Shown here: piece by piece, positions 15,486 to 22,243 of the stretch
How the letters are laid out: each line of letters begins with the position of its first letter
Numbering within the stretch: position 1 is the first letter of the stretch
Position numbers and translations under genes: made by a program
The notes under the pieces: generated by a model
Databases searched by the model: none
What the model was told of the DNA's origin: nothing
The model's input: only the letters and a program-made list of their open reading frames with translations
Assembly: GCA_023489405.1 (NCBI GenBank)
Contig: JAMDCW010000050.1
Coordinates: 6,818-40,002 of the forward strand
Direction of reading: 5' to 3'
DNA length: 33,185 bases
Source of the DNA: Chloroflexota bacterium
GTDB lineage: Bacteria; Chloroflexota; UBA4733

Positions 15486-16331
15486 GTGTTTGTGAATACG
15501 GTGCGCGAAGCAGTAGCGGCAGCGGAGCAAGCATTTCGACTAGCCGGTATTTCAACGAGTGCTCTAGATGCTCGCGTCCTTGTGAAGCACACACTCCAGT
15601 TGAGTGATACCGCCTTTTATCGAGAACTCGAGCGCCTATTGATGCCAGGAGAAAAAGAGCGGCTTCACCTTCTCATTATGCGCCGTTGTCGTCGAGAGCC
15701 TGTAGCATACCTTACTGGACAGCGCGAGTTTTATGGCCTAGCTCTGTCGGTATCGTCAGCCGTGCTCATTCCAAGACCAGAGACCGAGTTGCTCGTCACG
15801 CTTGCTATCGATCTCATTCCTGCTGGCGGCCAGTGCGTGGATGTAGGGACAGGGTCAGGTGCTATAGCCTGTGCTGTGGCCAGTCGTCGCCCCGACGTAT
15901 CGGTAATTGGCATTGATGCCTCTGCCGCTGCTTGTACGGTAGCTAGGACAAATGTGAAGCAGTTCAACCTCGAACACCAGATAGCGATAGTAAGAGGGGA
16001 TTTGCTCACTCCCTGTACCCCTTCTTGCACGGCAGTTCTCGCCAACTTACCCTATCTTAGTGCTGATGAAGTCAGTAATCTGCAGCCTGAAATACGCTAT
16101 GAGCCGCTAATGGCGCTTACCGGTGGTAAAGATGGCCTTGATTTGTACCGACGGCTCTTTGAACAACTCTCTAACTGGTCTTTTGTAGTACTGCTCTGCG
16201 AAGTAGGCACAGGACAAGCCGCACACCTTGCCCATCTCGCGTATCACCACTGGCCCGATGCGGTCATTTCTATTCATTCCGATCTTGCAGGCTTGTCGCG
16301 TCTTGTAACCGTCCTACGTCCTAGCGGGTAA
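15486..16331 (+). CDS. prmC: Peptide chain release factor N5-glutamine methyltransferase
   Basis: PrmC (HemK) methylates the glutamine of the GGQ motif in RF1/RF2, using S-adenosylmethionine. The N-terminal helical domain has the YLTGQREFYG motif (about 75-84), followed by VLIPRPETELL. SAM motif I is VDVGTGSGAIACA (118-130). The catalytic NPPY motif appears as ANLPY (187-190), a variant with Leu in place of the first Pro. Length (281 aa) and position after prfA support the call. The start is GTG 15486. Its ribosome-binding site is weak. Confidence 0.93.
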   Translation: MFVNTVREAVAAAEQAFRLAGISTSALDARVLVKHTLQLSDTAFYRELERLLMPGEKERLHLLIMRRCRREPVAYLTGQREFYGLALSVSSAVLIPRPETELLVTLAIDLIPAGGQCVDVGTGSGAIACAVASRRPDVSVIGIDASAAACTVARTNVKQFNLEHQIAIVRGDLLTPCTPSCTAVLANLPYLSADEVSNLQPEIRYEPLMALTGGKDGLDLYRRLFEQLSNWSFVVLLCEVGTGQAAHLAHLAYHHWPDAVISIHSDLAGLSRLVTVLRPSG

Positions 16332-16343
16332 ATGTCTGGTCGT

Positions 16344-17381
16344 CTACAAAAGGTCCGTGCCTCTCGTCGTAATAGGCACGTATCGTAAGTCGTGGAGCTG
16401 CCGGCATCCCGTAGCGAATAAGGCGACCCGCAGCTCGAAGACAATCTGTTCAATGCGATCGATAACTGCTTCTACTGAATCGAGAGCAGGTTGAAGAAAA
16501 GGCCGGGCAGCAGCGACGAGGTCTGCACCAAGAGCTATCGCCTTGGCGGCATCAACGCCAGTTCGAATGCCGCCACCAGCAATAAGTGGTAAGTCAGGGC
16601 AAGCTTGCCGCACTGACCTTATACACAGCGGAGTTGGAATACCCCAATAGCTAAATGCTTCCGCTGCACGGACAAGGCGGTCCATACGAGCTCGTTGTCC
16701 TTCTACACGAGCCCACGAAGTTCCTCCTGCTCCTTGGACATCAATCGCGGCAACGCCACAAGCGAGCAGCCGCCGGGCGACGCGGCCGGAGATGCCGAAG
16801 CCAACCTCTTTGATGATGATGGGTACCGTCAGCGCATGGCAGACCTCGGCAATATGGTCAGCAACTCCTGAAAATGTTGTATCCCCATGTGTTTGCAAGG
16901 CTTCCTGTAGCGGATTGAGATGGAGAGCTAGAGCATCTGCTCCTATGAGATCAACCGCAGCTTGACATTCAGCTATACCAAAACCGCGGCGAAGCTGTAC
17001 GGCTCCAAGATTGCTAAAGAGAAATACATCTGGAGCAACATCCCGAACAAGATACGTGGAAGCTAGTTGCGGATTGACGATAGCCGCACGTTGACTCCCG
17101 ACACAGAATGCAATGCCTGTAGCTTCAGCCGCAATTGCGAGATTACGATTCACACTCCCCGCTTGTTCGGTACCTCCAGTCATCCCGCTGATCATAATGG
17201 GAGCTTTCAGTTGCCGGCCAAGAAATGTCGTGGAAACATCGACATCTTCAAGATTCACTTCGGGTAGGGCGCAATGTTCGAGGCGCAGCGCAGAGAAGCC
17301 TAACTCGACCGGTTCTTGTACCGATTGGTCGAGAGAGATTCGTAGGTGCTCATCTTTACGTAAGGAAATATTCTCATCCAT
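16344..17381 (-). CDS. fni: Type 2 isopentenyl-diphosphate delta-isomerase
   Basis: This FMN- and NAD(P)H-dependent enzyme interconverts IPP and DMAPP for isoprenoid (including undecaprenyl phosphate) synthesis. Family features include RKDEHLRISL near the N-terminus, ISGMTGGTEQAG, VGSQRA, GGTSW and the flavin-phosphate loop GGGIRTGVDAAKAIALGADL. I start at ATG 17381 (345 aa), which follows GAGAGAGGTGAC. The track start at 17468 adds 29 residues with no family match and overlaps the upstream gene. The gene follows the seven-helix protein on the same strand. Confidence 0.94.
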   Translation of the reverse strand: MDENISLRKDEHLRISLDQSVQEPVELGFSALRLEHCALPEVNLEDVDVSTTFLGRQLKAPIMISGMTGGTEQAGSVNRNLAIAAEATGIAFCVGSQRAAIVNPQLASTYLVRDVAPDVFLFSNLGAVQLRRGFGIAECQAAVDLIGADALALHLNPLQEALQTHGDTTFSGVADHIAEVCHALTVPIIIKEVGFGISGRVARRLLACGVAAIDVQGAGGTSWARVEGQRARMDRLVRAAEAFSYWGIPTPLCIRSVRQACPDLPLIAGGGIRTGVDAAKAIALGADLVAAARPFLQPALDSVEAVIDRIEQIVFELRVALFATGCRQLHDLRYVPITTRGTDLL

Positions 17382-17427
17382 CGTCACCTCTCTCCAACCC
17401 TCTGTTGATCGGCTATCCAGGACGTGT

Positions 17428-18168
17428 TTAGCCTTGGGGCAAGTGCGGTTTTGTTGATAGGACAACATTGGTTAGACGTGGCACCGCCGATCGACCCGCC
17501 AGCAGAAAGCCACAGAATAGGACACTCCAGCCAGCGAGCATTGTGAACCAGAAGCTGCTCGCTGCGAATAGGCGAGCTGAAGTCCCGGCGGAGGCTACAA
17601 TCAAGGCTCCAGCAGCAATGGTGAAGTTCGCCCGCGCTTGAGAACGGAGATCAGCGCGGCGAAATGCTCGAACACCGGAAATAATGGCAACACCGATCAG
17701 GCAAATAGTGCCGAATGTATTATTGATGATGAGCAGCCAGATCATCAGACCGAACGGGAAAACGTGAGTTCCCGCTCCAGTTGCCCTGAGGAGCGCGTAC
17801 TGGTCATATGGGGCAGTCATCACAGCAATTGTTGTGATCACGGATAATAAGACGAGCACGGAGACGAGTGGACGAAGTGGACGTCGGGAGTAGAGGAATA
17901 GACTCCCTAGGCCCAGGTAGGTGACATTTAGGGCAGCGCCAAAGAGGTAGTACATTCGGAAGAGGAAGATCGGTCGACCAAAGATGAGGAAGCCTACGTA
18001 TGCAGCAGCGGCAAGGCAAGCCATAGTGAGGGCAATAGCCCAAGAGAGCTGGTAGGAGCGATGCCGAAGTTGCCAGTCCTGCCAGACGCGTGTGGCAAAG
18101 ATGCCGCAAAGGATGCAGACGGCTGAGGCAGCAAGACGCTCCACGGACGCTCTCTTTTCCCCTACCAT
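17428..18168 (-). CDS. Seven-helix integral membrane protein of unknown function
   Basis: This 246-aa protein is almost entirely hydrophobic, with about seven predicted membrane helices joined by short basic loops (RHRS, SRRPLRP, RAFRRADLRSQAR). There is no signal peptide cleavage motif and no catalytic motif I can recognise. The layout resembles stand-alone versions of the 7TM sensor domains found at the N-terminus of histidine kinases, but no kinase follows. fni lies 46 bases downstream and may be co-transcribed. It starts at ATG 18168, with GG-rich sequence only downstream of it, so the ribosome-binding site is unclear. Confidence 0.75.
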   Translation of the reverse strand: MVGEKRASVERLAASAVCILCGIFATRVWQDWQLRHRSYQLSWAIALTMACLAAAAYVGFLIFGRPIFLFRMYYLFGAALNVTYLGLGSLFLYSRRPLRPLVSVLVLLSVITTIAVMTAPYDQYALLRATGAGTHVFPFGLMIWLLIINNTFGTICLIGVAIISGVRAFRRADLRSQARANFTIAAGALIVASAGTSARLFAASSFWFTMLAGWSVLFCGFLLAGRSAVPRLTNVVLSTKPHLPQG

Positions 18169-18254
18169 GGATGGCTATATGGCTATATTGTAGCGCGTAC
18201 CACGGATAACAGAGGGGAAGATAAGATCAGCAGTGTTTCATCTGAGAGGTACTT

Positions 18255-18284
18255 TTTACGGCTTATAGACACTAGTGCTATCCT
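18255..18284 (+). promoter_or_regulatory. Candidate promoter of the E1 alpha/beta operon
   Basis: TTTACG (18255-18260) and TATCCT (18279-18284) are 18 bases apart, with TGC before the -10 as an extended element. The predicted start is near 18291, giving a leader of about 38 bases with GGCGGAG before ATG 18329. Confidence 0.4.
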
Positions 18285-18328
18285 AATGAGAAGAATGACG
18301 CGGAAACTAGTAGGCGGAGTTGACAGTT

Positions 18329-19342
18329 ATGGTAGAGCAATCTACGCGGGCTACCGATAGACCGCTTCCTCTTCCGCGAGCAAATCTCCTGCACCTCCTT
18401 GAACAGATGGTCCTGATCCGCCGTTTTGAAGAGAAGACGATGGAGATGCTCGCACTTAATCGAATTCGCGGATATTGCCATTGGAATATCGGGGAAGAGG
18501 CAAGCGTTGTGGGAGCAGTGACTGCTTTGACAGAGAACGACCGCCTCATCACTTCTTATCGTGATCACGGGTTTGCTATTGCCCGTGGTACTCCGCCCGA
18601 GACAGTCATGGCAGAGCTATTTGGTAAAGAAGGTGGCTGTGCTGGTGGTCGCGGTGGATCTATGCATATGGTAGATATAGCCCGTGGCTACTTCGGAGGG
18701 TATGGCATTGTTGCCGGACACCTTCCGCTGGCCGCGGGGCTTGCTCTTGCTGCCGATTATCTTGGTGAAGATCGAGCTGTGCTATGTGCTTTTGGAGATG
18801 GTGCGACGAACATCGGTGCTTTCCATGAATCACTCAATCTCTCCAAGCTCTGGCACCTTCCTGTAGTTTGGCTGATTACGAATAATCAGTATGGGATGGG
18901 GACTTCTGTCCACCGTGCTTCAGCGGAAGCAGAGCTATACAAGCGAGCATGCGCCTACGAGATGTACTCGGAGCAAGTAGACGGCATGGATGTGCTCAGC
19001 GTCTACGAGGCTACCGAGCGGCTGCTGCGGCGAGCACGAGAAGATCGAGAACCGAGCTTGCTGGAAACACTGACGTATCGCTACCCTGGGCACTCATATG
19101 CTGATGCCGGAAAATCTTACCGCACAAAGGAAGAAATCGAGCGATGGCATCAACGCGACCCGATTCGCTTGTTCCAGCGATATCTCGAGGAACACGGTAT
19201 CTTGAACCAAGGCGAGTATGACCTCGTTGAACGACGAGTATCTCAAAAGATTGAGGAAGCAGTAAAGTTCGCTGAGGAGAGCCCTTTCCCATCTCCAGAT
19301 ACCCTATTCAAATATCTGTATGCAGAAGAAGGTACAAAATAG
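18329..19342 (+). CDS. pdhA: 2-oxoacid (pyruvate/acetoin-type) dehydrogenase E1 component, alpha subunit
   Basis: The 337-aa protein carries the thiamine diphosphate motif GDGATNIGAFHESLNL...NNQYGMGTS (GDG-X-NN) and the GGRGGSMHM and GYGIVAGHLPLA segments typical of E1 alpha in pyruvate, acetoin and TPP-dependent acetyl-transferring dehydrogenases. It pairs with E1 beta, two bases downstream. The complex decarboxylates a 2-oxoacid or acetoin and passes the acyl group to a lipoyl-E2. No E2 or E3 gene is in the window. ATG 18329 is preferred over TTG 18320, since GGCGGAG has the right spacing only to the ATG. Pyruvate versus acetoin cannot be decided by eye. Confidence 0.92.
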   Translation: MVEQSTRATDRPLPLPRANLLHLLEQMVLIRRFEEKTMEMLALNRIRGYCHWNIGEEASVVGAVTALTENDRLITSYRDHGFAIARGTPPETVMAELFGKEGGCAGGRGGSMHMVDIARGYFGGYGIVAGHLPLAAGLALAADYLGEDRAVLCAFGDGATNIGAFHESLNLSKLWHLPVVWLITNNQYGMGTSVHRASAEAELYKRACAYEMYSEQVDGMDVLSVYEATERLLRRAREDREPSLLETLTYRYPGHSYADAGKSYRTKEEIERWHQRDPIRLFQRYLEEHGILNQGEYDLVERRVSQKIEEAVKFAEESPFPSPDTLFKYLYAEEGTK

Positions 19343-19344
19343 GC

Positions 19345-20328
19345 ATGGCTGAAGGGACATACCGGCAGGCTTTGCAACAGGCTCTGCGCGAAGAGCTTAT
19401 ACGAGATGAACGTGTCTTCCTCATGGGTGAAGAGATCGGCCTTTTTGGGGGTTCATATAAGATTACCGATGGTCTCCTCCAAGAGTTTGGTGAAAAGCGT
19501 GTCCGAGACACGCCAATCTCCGAAGAAGGATTTCTAGGAGCAGGTATTGGCGCTGCAATGGGTGGCCTGCGTCCAGTAGTGGAAATTATGACAATCAACT
19601 TTATTCTAATCGCTATGGACCAGATCGTTAATAATGCGGCGAAGATTCGTTACATGTTTGGAGGGGCTATTGGGGTACCGATGGTCATCCGCACCCCTGG
19701 TGGAGCTGGCGTTGGCCTCACGGCTCAGCACTCCCAGAGCCTTGAAGTCTGGTTTGCTAGTACGCCTGGTTTGATCGTCGTGGCTCCGTCTACTCCTGCT
19801 GATGCTAAGGGACTGCTCAAAGCGAGTATCCGGAGTAATGACCCCGTACTATTCTACGAACACCTCATGCTGTACAACGACAAGGGTGAGATTCCGGATG
19901 AGGATTATGTTGTCCCGATTGGGAAAGCTGAGATTAGGCGGCCGGGGAAAGATCTCACAATGATTTCCCATTCGCTCATGACCCAGCGAAGTCTGAAAGC
20001 CGCTGAAGAGCTTGAGCGCAATCATGGGATCTCCGCAGAGGTGGTCGATCTGCGCAGCCTACGTCCCCTCGACTTTGATACCATAGCGGCGTCTGTACGC
20101 AAAACAAACCATGTACTGTGTATTGAGGAAGGCTGGCTAAGCTACGGAATAGGAGCAGAGATTGCAGCACGTGTAGCTGATGAGTGCTTTGACTGGCTCG
20201 ATGCTCCAGTAAAACGGATCGGCGGTGCCGAAGTGCCCATGCCTTATTCTAAACCCCTGGAGAGTGCGGCGATGCCAAGCCACGAGCGCATCCTCGAGGC
20301 GGCAATACGAGCGCGCCGCGGATCATAG
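19345..20328 (+). CDS. pdhB: 2-oxoacid (pyruvate/acetoin-type) dehydrogenase E1 component, beta subunit
   Basis: This 327-aa E1 beta has the family sequence RVFLMGEEIGLFGGSYKIT, then RVRDTPISEEGFLGAGIGAA, MTINFILIAMDQIVNNAAKI, GLTAQHSQSLE with the active-site His, and a C-terminal transketolase-like domain with VVDLRSLRPLDFDTI and CIEEGW. It supplies part of the thiamine diphosphate site at the alpha-beta interface. It lies two bases after pdhA and so is translationally coupled. The purF gene is convergent downstream. Confidence 0.93.
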   Translation: MAEGTYRQALQQALREELIRDERVFLMGEEIGLFGGSYKITDGLLQEFGEKRVRDTPISEEGFLGAGIGAAMGGLRPVVEIMTINFILIAMDQIVNNAAKIRYMFGGAIGVPMVIRTPGGAGVGLTAQHSQSLEVWFASTPGLIVVAPSTPADAKGLLKASIRSNDPVLFYEHLMLYNDKGEIPDEDYVVPIGKAEIRRPGKDLTMISHSLMTQRSLKAAEELERNHGISAEVVDLRSLRPLDFDTIAASVRKTNHVLCIEEGWLSYGIGAEIAARVADECFDWLDAPVKRIGGAEVPMPYSKPLESAAMPSHERILEAAIRARRGS

Positions 20329-20344
20329 CGCCTCTTACGAGTTC

Positions 20345-20365
20345 CCGCCTGATTGGCCAAGGCGG
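20345..20365. terminator. Hairpin between convergent pdhB and purF
   Basis: CCGCCT-GATTGGCCA-AGGCGG is a six-base-pair stem with a nine-base loop, 16 bases after the pdhB stop. Two near-identical 11-mers, CTCTTACGAGT and CTCTTGCGAGT, flank it. There is no T-run, so termination is inferred from position only. Confidence 0.35.
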
Positions 20366-20424
20366 TAGCGGTTGCCTAGCTCTTGCGAGTACCCCTGAAC
20401 GTATCGCTCTTAAGTCGAAAGATC

Positions 20425-21894
20425 CTACAACGTTGTCGCTGGCAGCTTGGCCTGCGACTGGTGCCGATCGGTAATTGGGAATGGGTATCCTTGGCGTGCG
20501 AGACAACCATAACAAAATTGACGATGAAGCGCTGCTTCAGGGTGATCTAGATCAGTAAGCGCTCCAGTAGCTCGCGCCAATCCTTCTAAGCTAAGATAGC
20601 CCAAACTCGTTGCATTAATGTACTCTGCGATTTGATCAACGCTGTGGTTACTGGCGATAAGCTCTGTTTCTGTAGGTATATCAATACCGAAGTAACAGGG
20701 GTGTTTGAGTGGTGGCGAGCCAATGCGTACGTGAACCTCTTTGGCGCCAAGTCGCCGTAATGAGCGAATGAGGATAGAGGGCGTGTTGCCGCGGACTATG
20801 GAATCGTCTACGACGACAAGCCGTTTCCCCTCGACCTTACTTCTGACGATATTGAACTTGAGGTCCACTTCTAACTGCCGCAGCCGTTGATCAGGCTTGA
20901 TGAACGACCTATCAGCATAACGACTTGCAATAATTGGCTCCGCGTATGGTAAGCCACTCTCTTCGGCATACCCTAAGGCAATCGGAATTGCCGTTTGAGG
21001 TATTGGCACCACGAGATCAGCATCCGCTGGATATTCACGAGCAAGCTGCCGGCCAAGTTCTTCGCGTACGCTGTAAACGTTTTGGCCACGTAGTTGACTT
21101 GTTGCATCACTGAAGTAGATATATTCGAAGATGCAGAGCGCCGAGTGCGACCGGTTGCCGATAGAAGAGAGAGAAACACGGCCCGAAGAATCGATGCGTA
21201 CGACTTCTCCAGGATTAATCTCACGCTCAAACGTGGCCCCTACACGATCGAGCGCGCAGGTTTCGGAGGCTAGCATCCACCCCGCACCTAATCTTCCCAG
21301 ACATAGTGGGCGCATACCATAAGGGTCACGAACGCCATACAGACAGCCGTCTGCCAGAAGCACGAGAGAGTATGCACCACGTAGGCGGTGTGCTACGTGC
21401 CGGATCCGCTGTTCCATCGGTAGCCCTACTTGTTCGAGCAGCAGAGCAGCGATGACCTCGCTGTCAGTTTCTGATCTCAAAGGTATCTGCTTGACCTCGT
21501 GGCGCAAGCTAGCAACGTTCATCACATTACCGTTGTGGGCTAGCGCCAGCGAATCGTACAGGAGCCGGCAATGGGAACGGAGCACGAAGGGAGCGGCATT
21601 CTCTACCGCACTTGAACCGCTCGTTGAGTAGCGAACGTGACCTATGCCAAAGTGTACTTGAGAAGATGAATGCGCTCCGTGAGGAAACACATCACGTACT
21701 CGTCCCATTCCCGTATGTGCATCGATGTCCCCGTCCGGGAGGAGCAGAGCGATGCCGGCACTTTCTTGGCCTCGGTGCTGTAGAGCATTGAGCGCAATAA
21801 CGAGATACTGCGCGATGTCGATCTGGCCAGTGGGGTCGAAAACGCCTGCGATTCCGCAATGATCTCTTAGGACATCTTCTTCGACCGAACGCAC
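20425..21894 (-). CDS. purF: Amidophosphoribosyltransferase
   Basis: PurF makes 5-phosphoribosylamine from PRPP and glutamine, the first step of purine synthesis. A short propeptide precedes the catalytic Cys in DHCGIAGVFD (about residue 13), followed by LQHRGQESAGIA and LAHNGNVMN of the Ntn glutaminase domain. The phosphoribosyltransferase domain has VVVDDSIVRGNT. Cys residues in CIFEYIYFS, HPCYFGID and CYGC fit the Fe-S ligand set. Several conserved spots are changed: PIPQTA for PVPDS, RYADRSF for RYVGRTF and DLKFN for RxKLN. It may be a diverged but active enzyme or a paralogue. It starts at GTG 21894 with AAGGGAG upstream. Confidence 0.88.
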   Translation of the reverse strand: MRSVEEDVLRDHCGIAGVFDPTGQIDIAQYLVIALNALQHRGQESAGIALLLPDGDIDAHTGMGRVRDVFPHGAHSSSQVHFGIGHVRYSTSGSSAVENAAPFVLRSHCRLLYDSLALAHNGNVMNVASLRHEVKQIPLRSETDSEVIAALLLEQVGLPMEQRIRHVAHRLRGAYSLVLLADGCLYGVRDPYGMRPLCLGRLGAGWMLASETCALDRVGATFEREINPGEVVRIDSSGRVSLSSIGNRSHSALCIFEYIYFSDATSQLRGQNVYSVREELGRQLAREYPADADLVVPIPQTAIPIALGYAEESGLPYAEPIIASRYADRSFIKPDQRLRQLEVDLKFNIVRSKVEGKRLVVVDDSIVRGNTPSILIRSLRRLGAKEVHVRIGSPPLKHPCYFGIDIPTETELIASNHSVDQIAEYINATSLGYLSLEGLARATGALTDLDHPEAALHRQFCYGCLARQGYPFPITDRHQSQAKLPATTL

Positions 21895-22233
21895 CTTTTT
21901 CTCCCTTGACCAGTATACACTAGGCCAGGTAGCCCTGCTTACTGATCCTGAACGTGAACGATGTTTGCACCGATGGTACGGATGTCGGCGATATACTATA
22001 ATGGCGTAGCTTACTGGTTGGATAGTAAGGGGTGGAGATAGAGGGTATCGCTATTCTGATGCCACAATTGCTCTCCTTGCGGAATTGATAACGAGGAAGG
22101 AACAAGCCTACCTGCACTATTGTCGTCATGGGAAATACGACAAGCCCTAAGAAGGGGGGTGAACGACTGTGAGGCTGCGTATGGAGCGCACATGGTGGCG
22201 CTCGAATCCTGCCCTTGAGGGTAGGAGCGCACC
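21895..22233 (+). promoter_or_regulatory. 339-bp region between purF and the RND pump: -10 box and structured leader
   Basis: A perfect TATAAT lies at 21997-22002, with no good -35 box. It would start a transcript near 22009 and leave a leader of about 225 bases before the pump gene. The leader holds a hairpin TTGTCGT-N10-ACGACAA (22120-22143), two tiny ORFs (22128-22172 and 22169-22243) and the hairpin 22189-22238 over the pump start. On the purF side, CCAGTATAC (21910-21918) resembles the palindrome at 7373-7384. No tRNA or known riboswitch was recognised. Confidence 0.5.
22128..22172 (+). CDS. Possible 14-aa leader ORF in the pump leader
   Basis: ATG 22128 opens MGNTTSPKKGGERL and stops at TGA 22170-22172. 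The stop overlaps the GTG of the next tiny ORF by three bases (GTGA). It has no clear ribosome-binding site and its start lies in the loop of the 22120-22143 hairpin. Chance is possible. Confidence 0.15.
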   Translation: MGNTTSPKKGGERL

Positions 22234-22243
22234 ATGTGGCTAA
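22169..22243 (+). CDS. Possible 24-aa leader ORF overlapping the RND pump start
   Basis: GTG 22169 is preceded by AAGGGGGGTGA with suitable spacing. It opens 24 codons rich in Arg and Trp (MRLRMERTWWRS), and its TAA stop (22241-22243) lies just after the pump ATG at 22234, in another frame. Translating this ORF would open the hairpin that covers the pump start, so it could control the pump by coupling or stalling. Confidence 0.35.
   Translation: MRLRMERTWWRSNPALEGRSAPCG
22189..22238 (+). promoter_or_regulatory. Long hairpin covering the ribosome-binding site and start codon of the RND pump
   Basis: CACATGGTG-G-CGCTC (22189-22203) pairs with GAGCG-CACCATGTG (22225-22238), 14 pairs with one bulged G. 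An inner stem of CTGCCC-type bases (22209-22214) pairs with GGGTAG (22219-22224) around a TTGA loop. The AGGAG ribosome-binding site and the pump ATG (22234-22236) both lie in the 3' arm, so translation should be blocked unless the stem is opened. Confidence 0.6.

Noticed and set aside
21895-22233. Known riboswitch or tRNA in the long leader
   Set aside because: No cloverleaf, T-box or purine/guanidine riboswitch core could be recognised; only hairpins and tiny ORFs are visible.
22011-22235. 74-aa and 69-aa minus-strand ORFs in the pump leader
   Set aside because: No ribosome-binding site and a low-quality composition; the region is better explained as a structured plus-strand leader.
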